In this document: positions 44,138 through 52,414 of the stretch, in pieces
How positions within the stretch are numbered: position 1 is the stretch's first letter
Layout of the letters: each line of letters starts with the position of its first letter
Assembly (NCBI RefSeq): GCF_030813495.1
Contig: NZ_JAUSUI010000009.1
Span: 124,001 to 188,000, forward strand
Length of the DNA: 64,000 bases
Direction: 5' to 3'
Origin: Ancylobacter polymorphus
GTDB lineage: Bacteria > Pseudomonadota > Alphaproteobacteria > Rhizobiales > Xanthobacteraceae
The notes under the pieces: generated by a model
What the model saw: the letters and a program-made list of their open reading frames with translations, nothing else
Database searches by the model: none
Told to the model about the DNA's origin: nothing
Made by a program: the position numbers and the translations under genes

Positions 44138-45757
44138 GTGAAGGCGGAAAGAGCACTGTTGGGCATGACGAAGCACTCGCAAGCCGGGACCGATGGCGTC
44201 GCCGTGCCCGCCATACCGGCGGGCGATGCCGCGCGGCCGGAAGGCCGGCGCCTCGCGGGCGGGGCGGGAGAGATTCGCGCCGCGGGTGGCCGCGCCTCGT
44301 CGGGATCGGATGCGCGCCGCGGCTTTCATCTCGGCCTTTCCGGCAAGCTGCTGGCCTTCACCCTTGCCTTCGTGCTGCTGGCGGAAGTGCTGATTCTGGT
44401 GCCGGCGGTCGCGGCTTTCCGGCTCAACTGGCTGTCCGACCGGCTGGCCTCCGCCCGTACGGCCGCGCTGGTGCTCGACGCCGCCCCCGACGGCATGATC
44501 TCGCCGCAGCTGACGCAGGAACTGCTGCGCAGCGTCGGCGCCATCACCGTGGCGCTCAAGCGCGACGATACGCGCCGGCTGCTCGCCTCCTCCGACATGC
44601 CGCCGGAAGTCGATCACCACGCGGATGTGCGCGATATCGGGCCGGTGCAGGCGGTGCGCGAAGCCTTCGACACGCTGCTGGCGCCGGATGGGCGCATCAT
44701 CCGCGCCGTCGGCACGCCGCCGCGCGGCGATGGTTTCGTCGAGATCGTCATCAGCGAAACGCCGCTGCGCAAGGCGATGCTGCGCTTTACCGGCAATGTG
44801 CTGCTGGTGTCGCTGGTCATCGCCGCCCTCACCGGCGCGCTGGTCTATCTCGGTCTCGCCTGGATGTTCGTGCGGCCGATGCGCCGGCTCACCCAACGCA
44901 TGGTCGCCTTCCGCCTCAACCCGGCCCTGCCGGTGCTGGAGCGCGACGACGACCGGCGGATGGACGAGATCGGCCAGGCCGAGCGCGAGCTCACCACCAT
45001 GCAGCGGCAGATCGCCGAGACGCTGCAGCAGAAGAATCATCTCGCCGCGCTTGGCCTTGCCGTGTCGAAGATCAATCACGACCTGCGCAATTTGCTGTCC
45101 TCGGTGCAGCTGATTTCCGACCGCCTCGCCGACATACGCGACCCGGCGGTGCAGCGATTCGCCCCCAAGCTGGAAGCGGCGTTGGACCGCGCCATCGCCT
45201 ATTGCGAGCACACGCTCGCCTATGGCAAGGCGCAGGAACCGCCGCCGGAGCGGCGCATGGTGGCGCTGGGCCCGCTGGTGGCCGAAGTGCGCGATACGCT
45301 CGGCCTCGGCGCGGGCGAGGACGGCACCGGCATCGGCTTCGTCGAATCGATCGATCGCGATCTCATGGTCGATGCCGACCCCGACCAGCTGTTCCGGGTG
45401 CTGCTCAATCTCTGCCGCAATGCGGTGGAAGCGCTGCGCGGCCGCGCGCCCAACGATGTCGCCCGCGACCAGATTCGCATCACCGGCCGGCGTGAGGGCG
45501 CCATCGTCATCATTGAGGTCGCCGATACCGGGCCCGGCGTGCCGGAGCGGGCGCGGGCGCATCTGTTCGAGGCGTTCCAGGGCTCGGTCAGTCGCGGCGG
45601 TACCGGGCTCGGCCTCGCCATCGCCGCCGAGCTGATGCAGGCCCATGGCGGCGATCTGCAGCTGGTCCCCGGCACCATCGGCGCTACCTTCCAATTGCGC
45701 GTGCCCGACCGTCCGGTCGATCTCGACGCCCATCGGGCGCTGCGCGCCTTCGGCTGA
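44138..45757 (+). CDS. Sensor histidine kinase (HAMP), without adjacent response regulator
   Basis: Membrane sensor kinase of 539 residues. After about 65 variable residues, helix one (LLAFTLAFVLLAEVLILVP) and helix two (VLLVSLVIAALTGALVYLGL, near residue 225) bracket a periplasmic sensor of about 125 residues. HAMP follows, then the H-box SKINHDLRNLLSS with the phospho-acceptor histidine. The N-box is LLNLCRNAVEAL, G1 is VADTGPGVPE and G2 is GGTGLGLAIA. No receiver-domain gene is next to it. The GTG at 44138 is uncertain; an ATG at 44165 is possible. Confidence 0.9.
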   Translation: MKAERALLGMTKHSQAGTDGVAVPAIPAGDAARPEGRRLAGGAGEIRAAGGRASSGSDARRGFHLGLSGKLLAFTLAFVLLAEVLILVPAVAAFRLNWLSDRLASARTAALVLDAAPDGMISPQLTQELLRSVGAITVALKRDDTRRLLASSDMPPEVDHHADVRDIGPVQAVREAFDTLLAPDGRIIRAVGTPPRGDGFVEIVISETPLRKAMLRFTGNVLLVSLVIAALTGALVYLGLAWMFVRPMRRLTQRMVAFRLNPALPVLERDDDRRMDEIGQAERELTTMQRQIAETLQQKNHLAALGLAVSKINHDLRNLLSSVQLISDRLADIRDPAVQRFAPKLEAALDRAIAYCEHTLAYGKAQEPPPERRMVALGPLVAEVRDTLGLGAGEDGTGIGFVESIDRDLMVDADPDQLFRVLLNLCRNAVEALRGRAPNDVARDQIRITGRREGAIVIIEVADTGPGVPERARAHLFEAFQGSVSRGGTGLGLAIAAELMQAHGGDLQLVPGTIGATFQLRVPDRPVDLDAHRALRAFG

Positions 45758-45797
45758 GGCGGGGGGAGCGCGCCCCCACTCTGCGAAAGGACGCGAT

Positions 45798-47138
45798 GTG
45801 AACCGACGCCATCCTCACTCCCTGCAACGCGGCGTGAGTCGCCGGACGGTGCTCGCCGGACTGGCCGTCTCGCTGCCGTTGATGGCGGGTTCCGGCGCCC
45901 CGGCGCAGCCCAATCTCGCAACGCCGGTGATTCCCGGCACGCCGGGTGCGAAACCGGTGCAGGTGACGGTGGAGGGGCGGAATATCCTCGTCGACGGCCA
46001 GCCCTTCCTCGTGCGCGGCGTCGCCGGCGACGGGCCGCTGGCGCTGCTGCCCGGCCTCGGCGCCACCACCGTACGCAGCTATGGCGAGGATCCCGGCCCG
46101 CTGCTCGACGCGGCCGGCACGCTGGGGCTGAAAGTGATTGCCGGCCTGTGGGTCGGCCAGCCGCGCCAGGGCGCCGATTATACTGACGCCGGCTTCCGCG
46201 CCCGCCAACTCGGCGAGCTGGAGGCTCTGGTGACCAAGTATCGCGACCATCCCGCTTTGCTGATGTGGGGCATCGGCAATGAGGTGGAGGTCGACCTTGC
46301 CGATGATTCGGCAGTGTGGCCGGTGATCGAGGAAGTGGCCGCGATGGTCGCCCGCGTCGATCCCGCCCATCCTCCGCTCGCCGTGCTGGCGGAAACCGGT
46401 ACCGACAAGGTGGAGAAGCTCCGTCGCCTGGCCCCCAGCCTCAAGGTGCTGGGCCTCAATTCCTATGGCGATGCCCTCTATTCCGTGGTCGAGCGGGCGC
46501 GCAAGCAGGGCTGGGAGGGGCCGATCATCATCACCGAGCTGGGCGCGCTCGGCCAGTGGCAGGCGGCGCATGCGCCCTGGGGCGCGCCCTTCGAGCCGAG
46601 CTCGACCCAGAAGGCGATCCAGCTGCGCCGCTATCTCGCCGCGCTGGACGAGCAGGGGGTGGGCACCATCCTTTTCCTCTGGGGCCAGAAGCAGGAAGTG
46701 ACGCCGAGCTGGCACAGCCTGCTGCTGCCCGATGGCGTCTGGCTGGAGGCGGCGGAAGCCATGGCGCAGGTCTGGGGCGGACAGCCGCCGGGCGGAAATC
46801 AGGCGCCGCGCATCGCCGCGCTGCGGGTGGCGGGCGAACCGAGCGCCCCTTTCGCCCGTTGGCGCGCGGACGAGGAAGGCGCCTTCACCCTCGACGCCGT
46901 CGAACCCGATGGCGACCTGATGGAGGTGCGCTGGTTCGTCATGGCCGAAAGCGCCGATCGCGGCATTGGCGGCGATGCCGAACGGGTGCCGCCTCTCTTC
47001 CCCGAGGCGGTGCGCCAGAGCGGACCCAGCGGCGCTCGCGTCTCCGGCCTCACGCCCGGTCATTACCGGATCTTCGTGGAATTGCGCGACGGCAGGGGGG
47101 CCGGCGCCACCGCCAACATGCCGTTCGAGGTGCGGTGA
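45798..47138 (+). CDS. Tat-exported TIM-barrel glycosidase-like protein
   Basis: Protein of 446 residues. The N-terminus is a twin-arginine signal (SRRTVLAGLAVSLPLMAG). The barrel (about 50-335) carries the two catalytic acids of clan GH-A glycosidases: WGIGNEVE (Glu162, acid/base) and IIITELGA (Glu247, nucleophile). DHPALLMWGIGNE resembles GH2/GH5 families. The last 100 residues look like a beta-sandwich. Substrate is unknown. It follows the sensor kinase by 40 bases and may share its transcript. GTG at 45798 follows AAAGGA. Similar annotations call this a hypothetical protein, so the enzymatic role is inferred. Confidence 0.75.
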   Translation: MNRRHPHSLQRGVSRRTVLAGLAVSLPLMAGSGAPAQPNLATPVIPGTPGAKPVQVTVEGRNILVDGQPFLVRGVAGDGPLALLPGLGATTVRSYGEDPGPLLDAAGTLGLKVIAGLWVGQPRQGADYTDAGFRARQLGELEALVTKYRDHPALLMWGIGNEVEVDLADDSAVWPVIEEVAAMVARVDPAHPPLAVLAETGTDKVEKLRRLAPSLKVLGLNSYGDALYSVVERARKQGWEGPIIITELGALGQWQAAHAPWGAPFEPSSTQKAIQLRRYLAALDEQGVGTILFLWGQKQEVTPSWHSLLLPDGVWLEAAEAMAQVWGGQPPGGNQAPRIAALRVAGEPSAPFARWRADEEGAFTLDAVEPDGDLMEVRWFVMAESADRGIGGDAERVPPLFPEAVRQSGPSGARVSGLTPGHYRIFVELRDGRGAGATANMPFEVR

Positions 47139-47217
47139 GGCGGGCCCTCCCGGGGTCTTGAGCCGCCGTGCGCGGAGCGTTCTGCCTGTGGATAGTGTCG
47201 TTCCGCGTCGCTGCCGC

Positions 47218-47246
47218 TTGCAATGCCCGCGCAAACGGGGTAGCAG
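47218..47246 (+). promoter_or_regulatory. Putative promoter of tRNA-Arg
   Basis: TTGCAA (47218-47223) and TAGCAG (47241-47246) are 17 bases apart and lie 77 bases before the tRNA. Confidence 0.45.
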
Positions 47247-47322
47247 ACGGGCCCTCGCGGTTGGCCAACCACTTCGGTGTCCACCGGCCGCGAACAGGCT
47301 TCCCGCTCCGGCGGAAAGCCGG

Positions 47323-47399
47323 GCGCCCGTAGCTCAGCTGGATAGAGCACCAGACTACGAATCTGGGGGTCAGGAGTTCGAATCTCTTCGGGCGCGCCA
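47323..47399 (+). tRNA. tRNA-Arg (anticodon ACG)
   Basis: Complete 77-base cloverleaf. The acceptor stem pairs GCGCCCG with CGGGCGC. The D-arm is GCTC...GAGC, the anticodon arm is CCAGA-CTACGAA-TCTGG with ACG in the loop, and the T-arm contains TTCGAAT. CCA is encoded at 47397-47399. The anticodon ACG (read as ICG) decodes CGU/CGC/CGA. The mobile-element-like region starts directly after it, so its 3' end is a likely integration target. Confidence 0.97.
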
Positions 47400-47403
47400 T
47401 TAT

Positions 47404-47470
47404 TTTCAAAGACTTAGCTGGATTTCGCCGTTTCAAAGACCTGAGCTGAAACGGTTTTTGAAACGGTTTT
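47404..47470. repeat. Cluster of direct repeats next to the tRNA 3' end
   Basis: TTTCAAAGAC occurs at 47404-47413 and 47431-47440. TGAAACGGTTTT is repeated in tandem at 47447-47458 and 47459-47470. Together with the hairpin at 47428 they make a compact repeat array starting five bases after the tRNA. Confidence 0.75.
47428..47459 (+). terminator. Terminator-like hairpin downstream of tRNA-Arg
   Basis: CCGTTTCA (47428-47435) pairs with TGAAACGG (47447-47454) around an 11-base loop and is followed by TTTTT. It could end the tRNA transcript. Confidence 0.6.
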
Positions 47471-47782
47471 CGCGGTCTGATACGTTTCTCCCGCCGGCTG
47501 TTCGCTTCAGCGCGAAGCGCCACCCAGCCGATGCAGCTGAAAAAAGCGAAATCAACATCGTGGTTGCGCGGAAGTGCTGCCCGCCCCGCCGCCCCATTCG
47601 GCCGCCACGCCGGCAGGCCTTTGCGGCGTCCGCTTCGTTGGCCACGTCGGGTCGGCGGCGTCAGTCGAGGGCGGGAATCGGCTTCGGAATCCGTGTCCCG
47701 TTCGCCGGTCGGCGCGGACGTATCTTTCTCCGTGATCTATTCGGCTCGCACGACAATCCGGCGGTGCGCGCCTTGCTTAGCC

Positions 47783-48055
47783 TCACACGGAAGATGACCC
47801 AGGAGTGGGTTGCAACGCGCTGATGCTTGCTGCGCCGCCAGCCTCGCGGCGCGCCTTGGCGAACTCGCGATCAGTGGCGATGAAGCGCTCCAGCATGGGC
47901 ACGACGAGCTTCACCGGATCATCGACCGGCTGGCCGGTTTCTCGCGCGAGCACCTCCGCATAAGCGACAAGATCACGGTGCAGCGCGCCGGGTAGCGAGA
48001 GCGCCACCTTCACCGGCTTGTCGTTCGTGATCGGTCCGAGCTTCAGCTTTGCCAT
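47783..48055 (-). CDS. DUF2274 domain-containing protein
   Basis: Protein of 90 residues matching DUF2274. AKLKLGPITNDKPVKVALSLPGALHRDLVAYAEVLARETG includes the stretch KPVKVALSLPGALHRDLVAY, which looks like a ribbon-helix-helix or related DNA-binding fold. PVKLVVPMLERFIATDREFAKAR follows. DUF2274 genes habitually close Trb-type conjugation operons directly after trbI, as here (two bases apart). Its role in transfer is unknown. Confidence 0.85.
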   Translation of the reverse strand: MAKLKLGPITNDKPVKVALSLPGALHRDLVAYAEVLARETGQPVDDPVKLVVPMLERFIATDREFAKARREAGGAASISALQPTPGSSSV

Positions 48056-48057
48056 GG

Positions 48058-49239
48058 TCAGTACCTGTAGGGTTCGAGCACCAGATCTCGCGTGACCATG
48101 ACCCGCACGGGGAAGCCGGGCCGGATGGTCAGGGTCGGGGCGACGTTCAACTGCCGGCGGATGATCTCCTGGCCGGCATTATTGATGGTGTCCTGCGCCC
48201 CGCTTTGGAGCGCCTGGATCAGATCGTCCTCGTCATCCATGGCGAGTTCGGCGCTTACGGAGAGCAGAGTTGAGAGGCCGATCGCCTTGGCGAGGTCCCA
48301 CCAGTGCATGTCGACGCCGTCCTCGAGGCCGGCATAGCCCTGCGCATCGGTGCCGGGCTGGCGCTCAAGCACGATGGAGCGGCCATTGGGAAAGATCAGC
48401 CGGTTCCAGACCAGCAGGATGCGACGCTGGCCGAAGCCGACGCCATTGTCGTACTGACCGAGCAGCCGCGTGCCCTGCGGGATGATCAGAATGCGGCCGG
48501 TCGGGCTGTCATAGACGTTCTCGGTGACCTGGGCGGTGATCTGGCCCGGCAGGTCGGAGCGGATGCCGGTGATCAGCGCGGCCGGGATAACGGCGCCAGC
48601 CTGCAGCACATAAGGCGATGCCGGTGCCATGACGCGATCGGATGCGACCACGCGCCGATCGACAGCGGCATTGAGGAAGGCAAGCTGGCGGTCCTGGGTC
48701 GAGGGGGCGCCACCCGGTCCCGCTGCGCCAGGGCCGCTGAAGCCGGAAGCTGCGGATGCCGAAGGCGCCGGCGCGCGCGCCTGCGCCGCCTGGAAGAACA
48801 CGCGGCTCGTCCGCGCGGCTTCCTGTTCGGCGAGACGCCGCTGCTGCTCGGGATCGACCTGTGGCGCCGTCATTGTCGGCGGCACGACGGGCTGGCCGCG
48901 GTTCTGTGCCTCAAGGATCGGCCGGCCGAGATCGCCGGGCAGCGGCGGACCAAGAATCGGGCCAGTGTAATCCCGCGGCAGCCCGGCAAGGCCATCGGCA
49001 GTTGAGCGGTTCTGGGTGGAGTAGAGTTCCTCGCCGCCGGTTCCTCTGTCGCGACCCTGCAGCGCATAGATCAACGCGCCACCAATGCCGAGGCTGACGA
49101 CCAACCCGGCGCCAGCCAGCACCTTGCGCGAGAGACGCGTAACGCGCGGCGGCTCTGGACGCAGCCGCATCGCCGCCGCGTGATCTGTGGCCGGGGCGGC
49201 AAGATCCGCCGCCAGGTCATGATTGTCGGGGCTGCTCAT
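48058..49239 (-). CDS. trbI: Conjugal transfer protein TrbI (VirB10-like)
   Basis: Envelope-spanning scaffold of the type IV secretion channel, 393 residues. A cytoplasmic N-terminus precedes one inner-membrane helix (VLAGAGLVVSLGIGGALIYAL, about 45-65). A Pro/Gln/Ala-rich periplasmic stretch follows, then the C-terminal TrbI/VirB10 beta-barrel domain (about 200-390). That domain includes TGIRSDLPGQITAQVTENVYD, GRILIIPQGTRLLGQYDNGV and the terminal LTIRPGFPVRVMVTRDLVL. Its ATG overlaps the trbG stop by four bases. Confidence 0.95.
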   Translation of the reverse strand: MSSPDNHDLAADLAAPATDHAAAMRLRPEPPRVTRLSRKVLAGAGLVVSLGIGGALIYALQGRDRGTGGEELYSTQNRSTADGLAGLPRDYTGPILGPPLPGDLGRPILEAQNRGQPVVPPTMTAPQVDPEQQRRLAEQEAARTSRVFFQAAQARAPAPSASAASGFSGPGAAGPGGAPSTQDRQLAFLNAAVDRRVVASDRVMAPASPYVLQAGAVIPAALITGIRSDLPGQITAQVTENVYDSPTGRILIIPQGTRLLGQYDNGVGFGQRRILLVWNRLIFPNGRSIVLERQPGTDAQGYAGLEDGVDMHWWDLAKAIGLSTLLSVSAELAMDDEDDLIQALQSGAQDTINNAGQEIIRRQLNVAPTLTIRPGFPVRVMVTRDLVLEPYRY

Positions 49240-50219
49240 GATGCCGGCCTCCCGTCCGTCCGCTCGATCCGCACCTTCTGTGGACGCTCGCCGCCGCCGA
49301 GGCGCAGTTCGGCCGCACCGAACAGCCGGTCGACGATCAGGATATTCTGGTGGACACGGCTGTTGACGATCTGCGCTTCCCCATCCGCGCCGATGACGAA
49401 GAGCGGCGGCATCTCCCCCTGCACGATGCCGCGCGGAAATTCGACATAGACCTTACGTCCATCGTCATAGACGGCCATCGGCCGCCAGGGCGGCGTGTCG
49501 CCGGTGAGCGCGTAGCGATAGTTGCGGGCAGCGAAGCTGGGGATGACCGGCGTCGGTGGAACACTGGGGCGCTGCGCTCCCGCAACCTGCGGATAGGCCC
49601 AGGCGACGGCCGGCATATAGGGCTTCTCGCCGGCGCGTAGCTCGATCATGTAACTGCGGCGGTCGGTGGTGATGACGAGGTTGGTGGAGATGTCCGCCCG
49701 CGTCGGTTTCACCAGCACATGCACGCGCCGGTTCACCCCTTCGCCGCTCTCCGTGTCGCCGATGATCCAACGGGCGGTGTCGCCCGCCGCGATCGGCCCA
49801 CTGCCGGTCAGGCTCTCGCCCGGCTCCAGCGCGATGTTGGTGATCTGGCCGGGCGCAGCATAGACCTGATAGAGCGCGCCCTCGCTCCAAGGGTAGATCT
49901 GGATGGCGTTGTAGTAGCCTTCGCGGCGCGGCTCGACCCGCGCAGCCGCGTTGGCGTTCTCGACGCGGGCAACCGGTGTTTTGGCGTCCGTGCCGCCCTT
50001 GGCCGGCGTCCAGGCGGGCGGCGTGTGGAGCGGACGAGGCCGCTCATCGGTGACGACGACTGGCACCGCAGGCAGGGCCGGCACGTCACTATCATAGCTG
50101 ATCTGCGGCGGCTTCGGAGCCGAGGCGCAACCGCCCAGCATCGTCGCTGAGAGCAGGAGAACCGCAAAGGCGGATCGGCCGAAAACCGGAGATGCGGGTT
50201 TACGGAAAGACGTGTTCAC
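49236..50219 (-). CDS. trbG: P-type conjugative transfer protein TrbG (VirB9-like)
   Basis: Outer-membrane-associated channel protein of 327 residues. It has a lipoprotein-type signal ending LLSATMLGGC-ASAP, with the lipobox cysteine near residue 30. The VirB9/CagX domain follows, with AIQIYPWSEGALYQVYAAPGQ and VHVLVKPTRADISTNLVITTDRR. The late VYVEFPRGIVQGEMPPLFV also fits. It starts with GTG overlapping the trbF stop (GTGA), while most other overlaps in this operon use ATGA. Confidence 0.94.
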   Translation of the reverse strand: MNTSFRKPASPVFGRSAFAVLLLSATMLGGCASAPKPPQISYDSDVPALPAVPVVVTDERPRPLHTPPAWTPAKGGTDAKTPVARVENANAAARVEPRREGYYNAIQIYPWSEGALYQVYAAPGQITNIALEPGESLTGSGPIAAGDTARWIIGDTESGEGVNRRVHVLVKPTRADISTNLVITTDRRSYMIELRAGEKPYMPAVAWAYPQVAGAQRPSVPPTPVIPSFAARNYRYALTGDTPPWRPMAVYDDGRKVYVEFPRGIVQGEMPPLFVIGADGEAQIVNSRVHQNILIVDRLFGAAELRLGGGERPQKVRIERTDGRPAS

Positions 50220-50905
50220 TGGCTCATCTCCCGCGACCAGCTGATGGCGTTGACATAGATGCCGAGGGGATTGGTGCGAAGGCGCTCGGCATCGCGCGGT
50301 GGCTGGATCACCAGGGTCAGGATCGCGCTCCAGCGCTCGGTGGCGGCGAGCTGGCCGTTCTCATAGCGCCGCTCGACCCAGGCGACGCGGAAGGAATCCG
50401 GCGAGGCCCGGATCACGCTGGAGACCTCGATTGCGATCTGCTGCTTGCCCACCCGCGTGAAGGGATCGCTGGCGCGGGCATAGTCGTTCAGAGCGGCGGC
50501 GCCGCGATCGGTGGTGAACTCATAGGCTCGAAGCCAGTTCTGCCGCACGATGACGGGATCGGCCGGCAGACTGCGCACCTGCTCGATGAAACGGGCGAGA
50601 TGCCAGGCGATCTGCGGATCGGTCGGACGATAATCGCCGGTGGCAGGGCCAATTGCCTGCGTCTGGCCGAGGCGATCGACCTCGACCACCCAGGGCACGA
50701 CGGTGCCCCGCGTCGACTGCCAGATCAGGACTGATGCAAAGCCGGCCGAGAGGAATAGGCTGCCAAAGGCCATCAGCCGCCAGTTCTTGGCCTGCACCTG
50801 GGCCGAACCGATGCGCTCGTCCCACACCTGGGCTGCCTTCTGATAGGGCGTGACCGGCTCGGGTGAGGTGCCGTAATGGGTCGCAGGTCGCTTGAAGAGG
50901 CTCAT
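50216..50905 (-). CDS. trbF: Conjugal transfer protein TrbF (VirB8-like)
   Basis: Inner-membrane assembly factor of 229 residues. The cytoplasmic start FKRPATHYGTSPEPVTPYQKAAQVWDERIGSAQVQAKNW includes PYQKAAQVWDERIGSA, a TrbF hallmark. One helix (about 46-64, LMAFGSLFLSAGFASVLIW) leads to the VirB8 periplasmic domain, with DYRPTDPQIAWHLARFIEQVR. It overlaps trbL upstream and trbG downstream by four bases each. Confidence 0.95.
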   Translation of the reverse strand: MSLFKRPATHYGTSPEPVTPYQKAAQVWDERIGSAQVQAKNWRLMAFGSLFLSAGFASVLIWQSTRGTVVPWVVEVDRLGQTQAIGPATGDYRPTDPQIAWHLARFIEQVRSLPADPVIVRQNWLRAYEFTTDRGAAALNDYARASDPFTRVGKQQIAIEVSSVIRASPDSFRVAWVERRYENGQLAATERWSAILTLVIQPPRDAERLRTNPLGIYVNAISWSREMSQ

Positions 50906-52131
50906 GAGCGGTTGTTCTCACTGAGGGAGACGGAAGAGCCGCCGGCATGGCTGTCACCGGAGCGCACAGCATGGGCGGCGGCGGAGACGCCGTGGCGAAG
51001 CGACTGGCTGCGCTTCATGCGCTTGGCCCAGTCGGGCACCTCGCCGGCGGAGGAGGCTGAGGCCGTACCGCTGACAGCATTCGCGAGCGGTGAAGCGGCG
51101 GCCGAGCCCGCCGCGCGCGCGACGCCACCCAGTCCCGAGGCGACACCCGCCATGCCGGACTGGCCTGCCGCGCCGATGCTGTAGGCCGTCGCACCGCCCC
51201 GCGCCGCGGCCGCCGTCGCGGAGAGCGCCGCCGCGCCGCCGCGGACTGCGAGGCTGGCGGCACCGCCCGCTGCCATCAGCGCGCCACCGGCGGCGAGGCC
51301 GGTGCCAACGGCGGCCCCCGCGCTCAGCTGCGGACCACCGGAGACAAGGCCGGCGGCAATGCCGGGACCGAAAATGCCGAGACCCAGCAGGGAAAGGGCA
51401 GCCAGCACGATGGCCATCGCATCGTCGATGGTCGGCGTCTGGCCACCGAAGCCCGCGGTGAACTGACCGAACAGGGTCGAGCCGATGCCGATGATGACCG
51501 CGAGCACCATGACCTTGATGCCGGAGGACACGACATTCCCGAGCACCCGTTCGGCCATGAAGGCGGTCTTGCCGAACAGGCCGAAGGGGATCAGCACGAA
51601 GCCGGCGAGCGTCGTGAGCTTGAACTCGATCAGGGTGACGAAGAGCTGGACCGCGAGGATGAAGAAGGAGAGCAGCACCAGCGCCCAGGCAAACAGCAGG
51701 CAGGCGATCTGGATGAAGTTCTCGAAGAAGGCGACCCAGCCCATCAGATCGGAGATGGAGTCGAGCAGCGGCCGACCGGCATCGAGCCCGGTCTGCGCCA
51801 ACTTGCCCGGACGCATCAGATCGCTGACGGAAAATGCTGTTCCTGAGCCCTTCAGCCCTAGCCCGGCAAAGCTCTCGAAGACGATGCGGGCGAGAGTGTT
51901 CCAGTTGCCGATGATGTAGGCGAACACGCCGATGAACAGGGTCTTCTTGATGAGCCGGGCGATGATGTCGTCATCCGCACCCCACGACCAGAACAGCGCC
52001 GCCAACGTCACGTCGATGACGATAAGGGTGGTGGCGATGAAGGCGACCTCGCCACCAAGCAGGCCGAAGCCGCTGTCGATATAGGAGGTGAAGACCCCGA
52101 GGAAAGTGTCGATGACGCCGGTGCCGCCCAT
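50902..52131 (-). CDS. trbL: P-type conjugative transfer protein TrbL (VirB6-like)
   Basis: Polytopic inner-membrane channel component of 409 residues. Six or so helices occupy about residues 20-250 (for example VAFIATTLIVIDVTLAALFW and GVFAYIIGNWNTLARIVFES). The last 150 residues are Gly/Ala/Ser-rich and poorly conserved. The layout matches TrbL/VirB6. The stop overlaps trbF. It is preceded by the trbK-type gene, whose stop lies two bases away. Confidence 0.93.
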   Translation of the reverse strand: MGGTGVIDTFLGVFTSYIDSGFGLLGGEVAFIATTLIVIDVTLAALFWSWGADDDIIARLIKKTLFIGVFAYIIGNWNTLARIVFESFAGLGLKGSGTAFSVSDLMRPGKLAQTGLDAGRPLLDSISDLMGWVAFFENFIQIACLLFAWALVLLSFFILAVQLFVTLIEFKLTTLAGFVLIPFGLFGKTAFMAERVLGNVVSSGIKVMVLAVIIGIGSTLFGQFTAGFGGQTPTIDDAMAIVLAALSLLGLGIFGPGIAAGLVSGGPQLSAGAAVGTGLAAGGALMAAGGAASLAVRGGAAALSATAAAARGGATAYSIGAAGQSGMAGVASGLGGVARAAGSAAASPLANAVSGTASASSAGEVPDWAKRMKRSQSLRHGVSAAAHAVRSGDSHAGGSSVSLSENNRS

Positions 52132-52132
52132 C

Positions 52133-52402
52133 TCAGTGGCCTTCGTTCTGCGCGGGACGCCCGAGGAACCGGTCGCGTGTCTGCGCCCAGACCTTCAGGC
52201 ACGTGTCATCTTGCGCAGCCGCCTCTCCCAACTGCTGACACTGCCGCTGCTCATCGCGCAGAGGATCGCGCTCGGCCTTGACCGTCCGAATGGGTGAAGG
52301 CTCCCGCGCCTTCTCCTCACGGCTCATCTCCAGAACCGCGGCCGTACTGGCGATGGCCACAAAGATCACCGCGCCGAGCCGGGCCAGCATGGCTCCGTCC
52401 AT
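52133..52402 (-). CDS. Putative entry exclusion protein TrbK (alternative family)
   Basis: Small protein of 89 residues with an N-terminal hydrophobic segment (LARLGAVIFVAIASTAAVL) and a charged periplasmic part holding two cysteines (RQCQQL and DTCLKVW). Size, position between trbJ and trbL, and the pattern RDPLRDEQRQCQQLG match the trbK-alt family of alphaproteobacterial integrative elements. Entry exclusion would block mating with cells that already carry the element. That activity is inferred from family and place. Confidence 0.85.
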   Translation of the reverse strand: MDGAMLARLGAVIFVAIASTAAVLEMSREEKAREPSPIRTVKAERDPLRDEQRQCQQLGEAAAQDDTCLKVWAQTRDRFLGRPAQNEGH

Positions 52403-52414
52403 GTTCGCCTCCCG

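Larger units (their letters stand above)
47400..47782. other. Junction region between tRNA-Arg and the trb operon
   Basis: About 383 bases without a supportable gene. The first 70 bases are AT-rich and full of short repeats and a terminator-like hairpin. The rest is GC-rich with spurious open frames on both strands. This is where an attachment site and a lost or distant integrase gene would be expected; no integrase-like protein can be read here. Confidence 0.55.

Noticed and set aside
47433-47645. A 70-codon minus-strand frame just after the repeat array, considered as an excisionase
   Set aside because: No helix-turn-helix and no ribosome site; composition is Arg/Gly-rich noise.
46966-47823. 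An open frame crossing the tRNA-Arg gene and the junction region
   Set aside because: It reads straight through a certain tRNA and has no recognisable domain; probably chance in GC-rich DNA.
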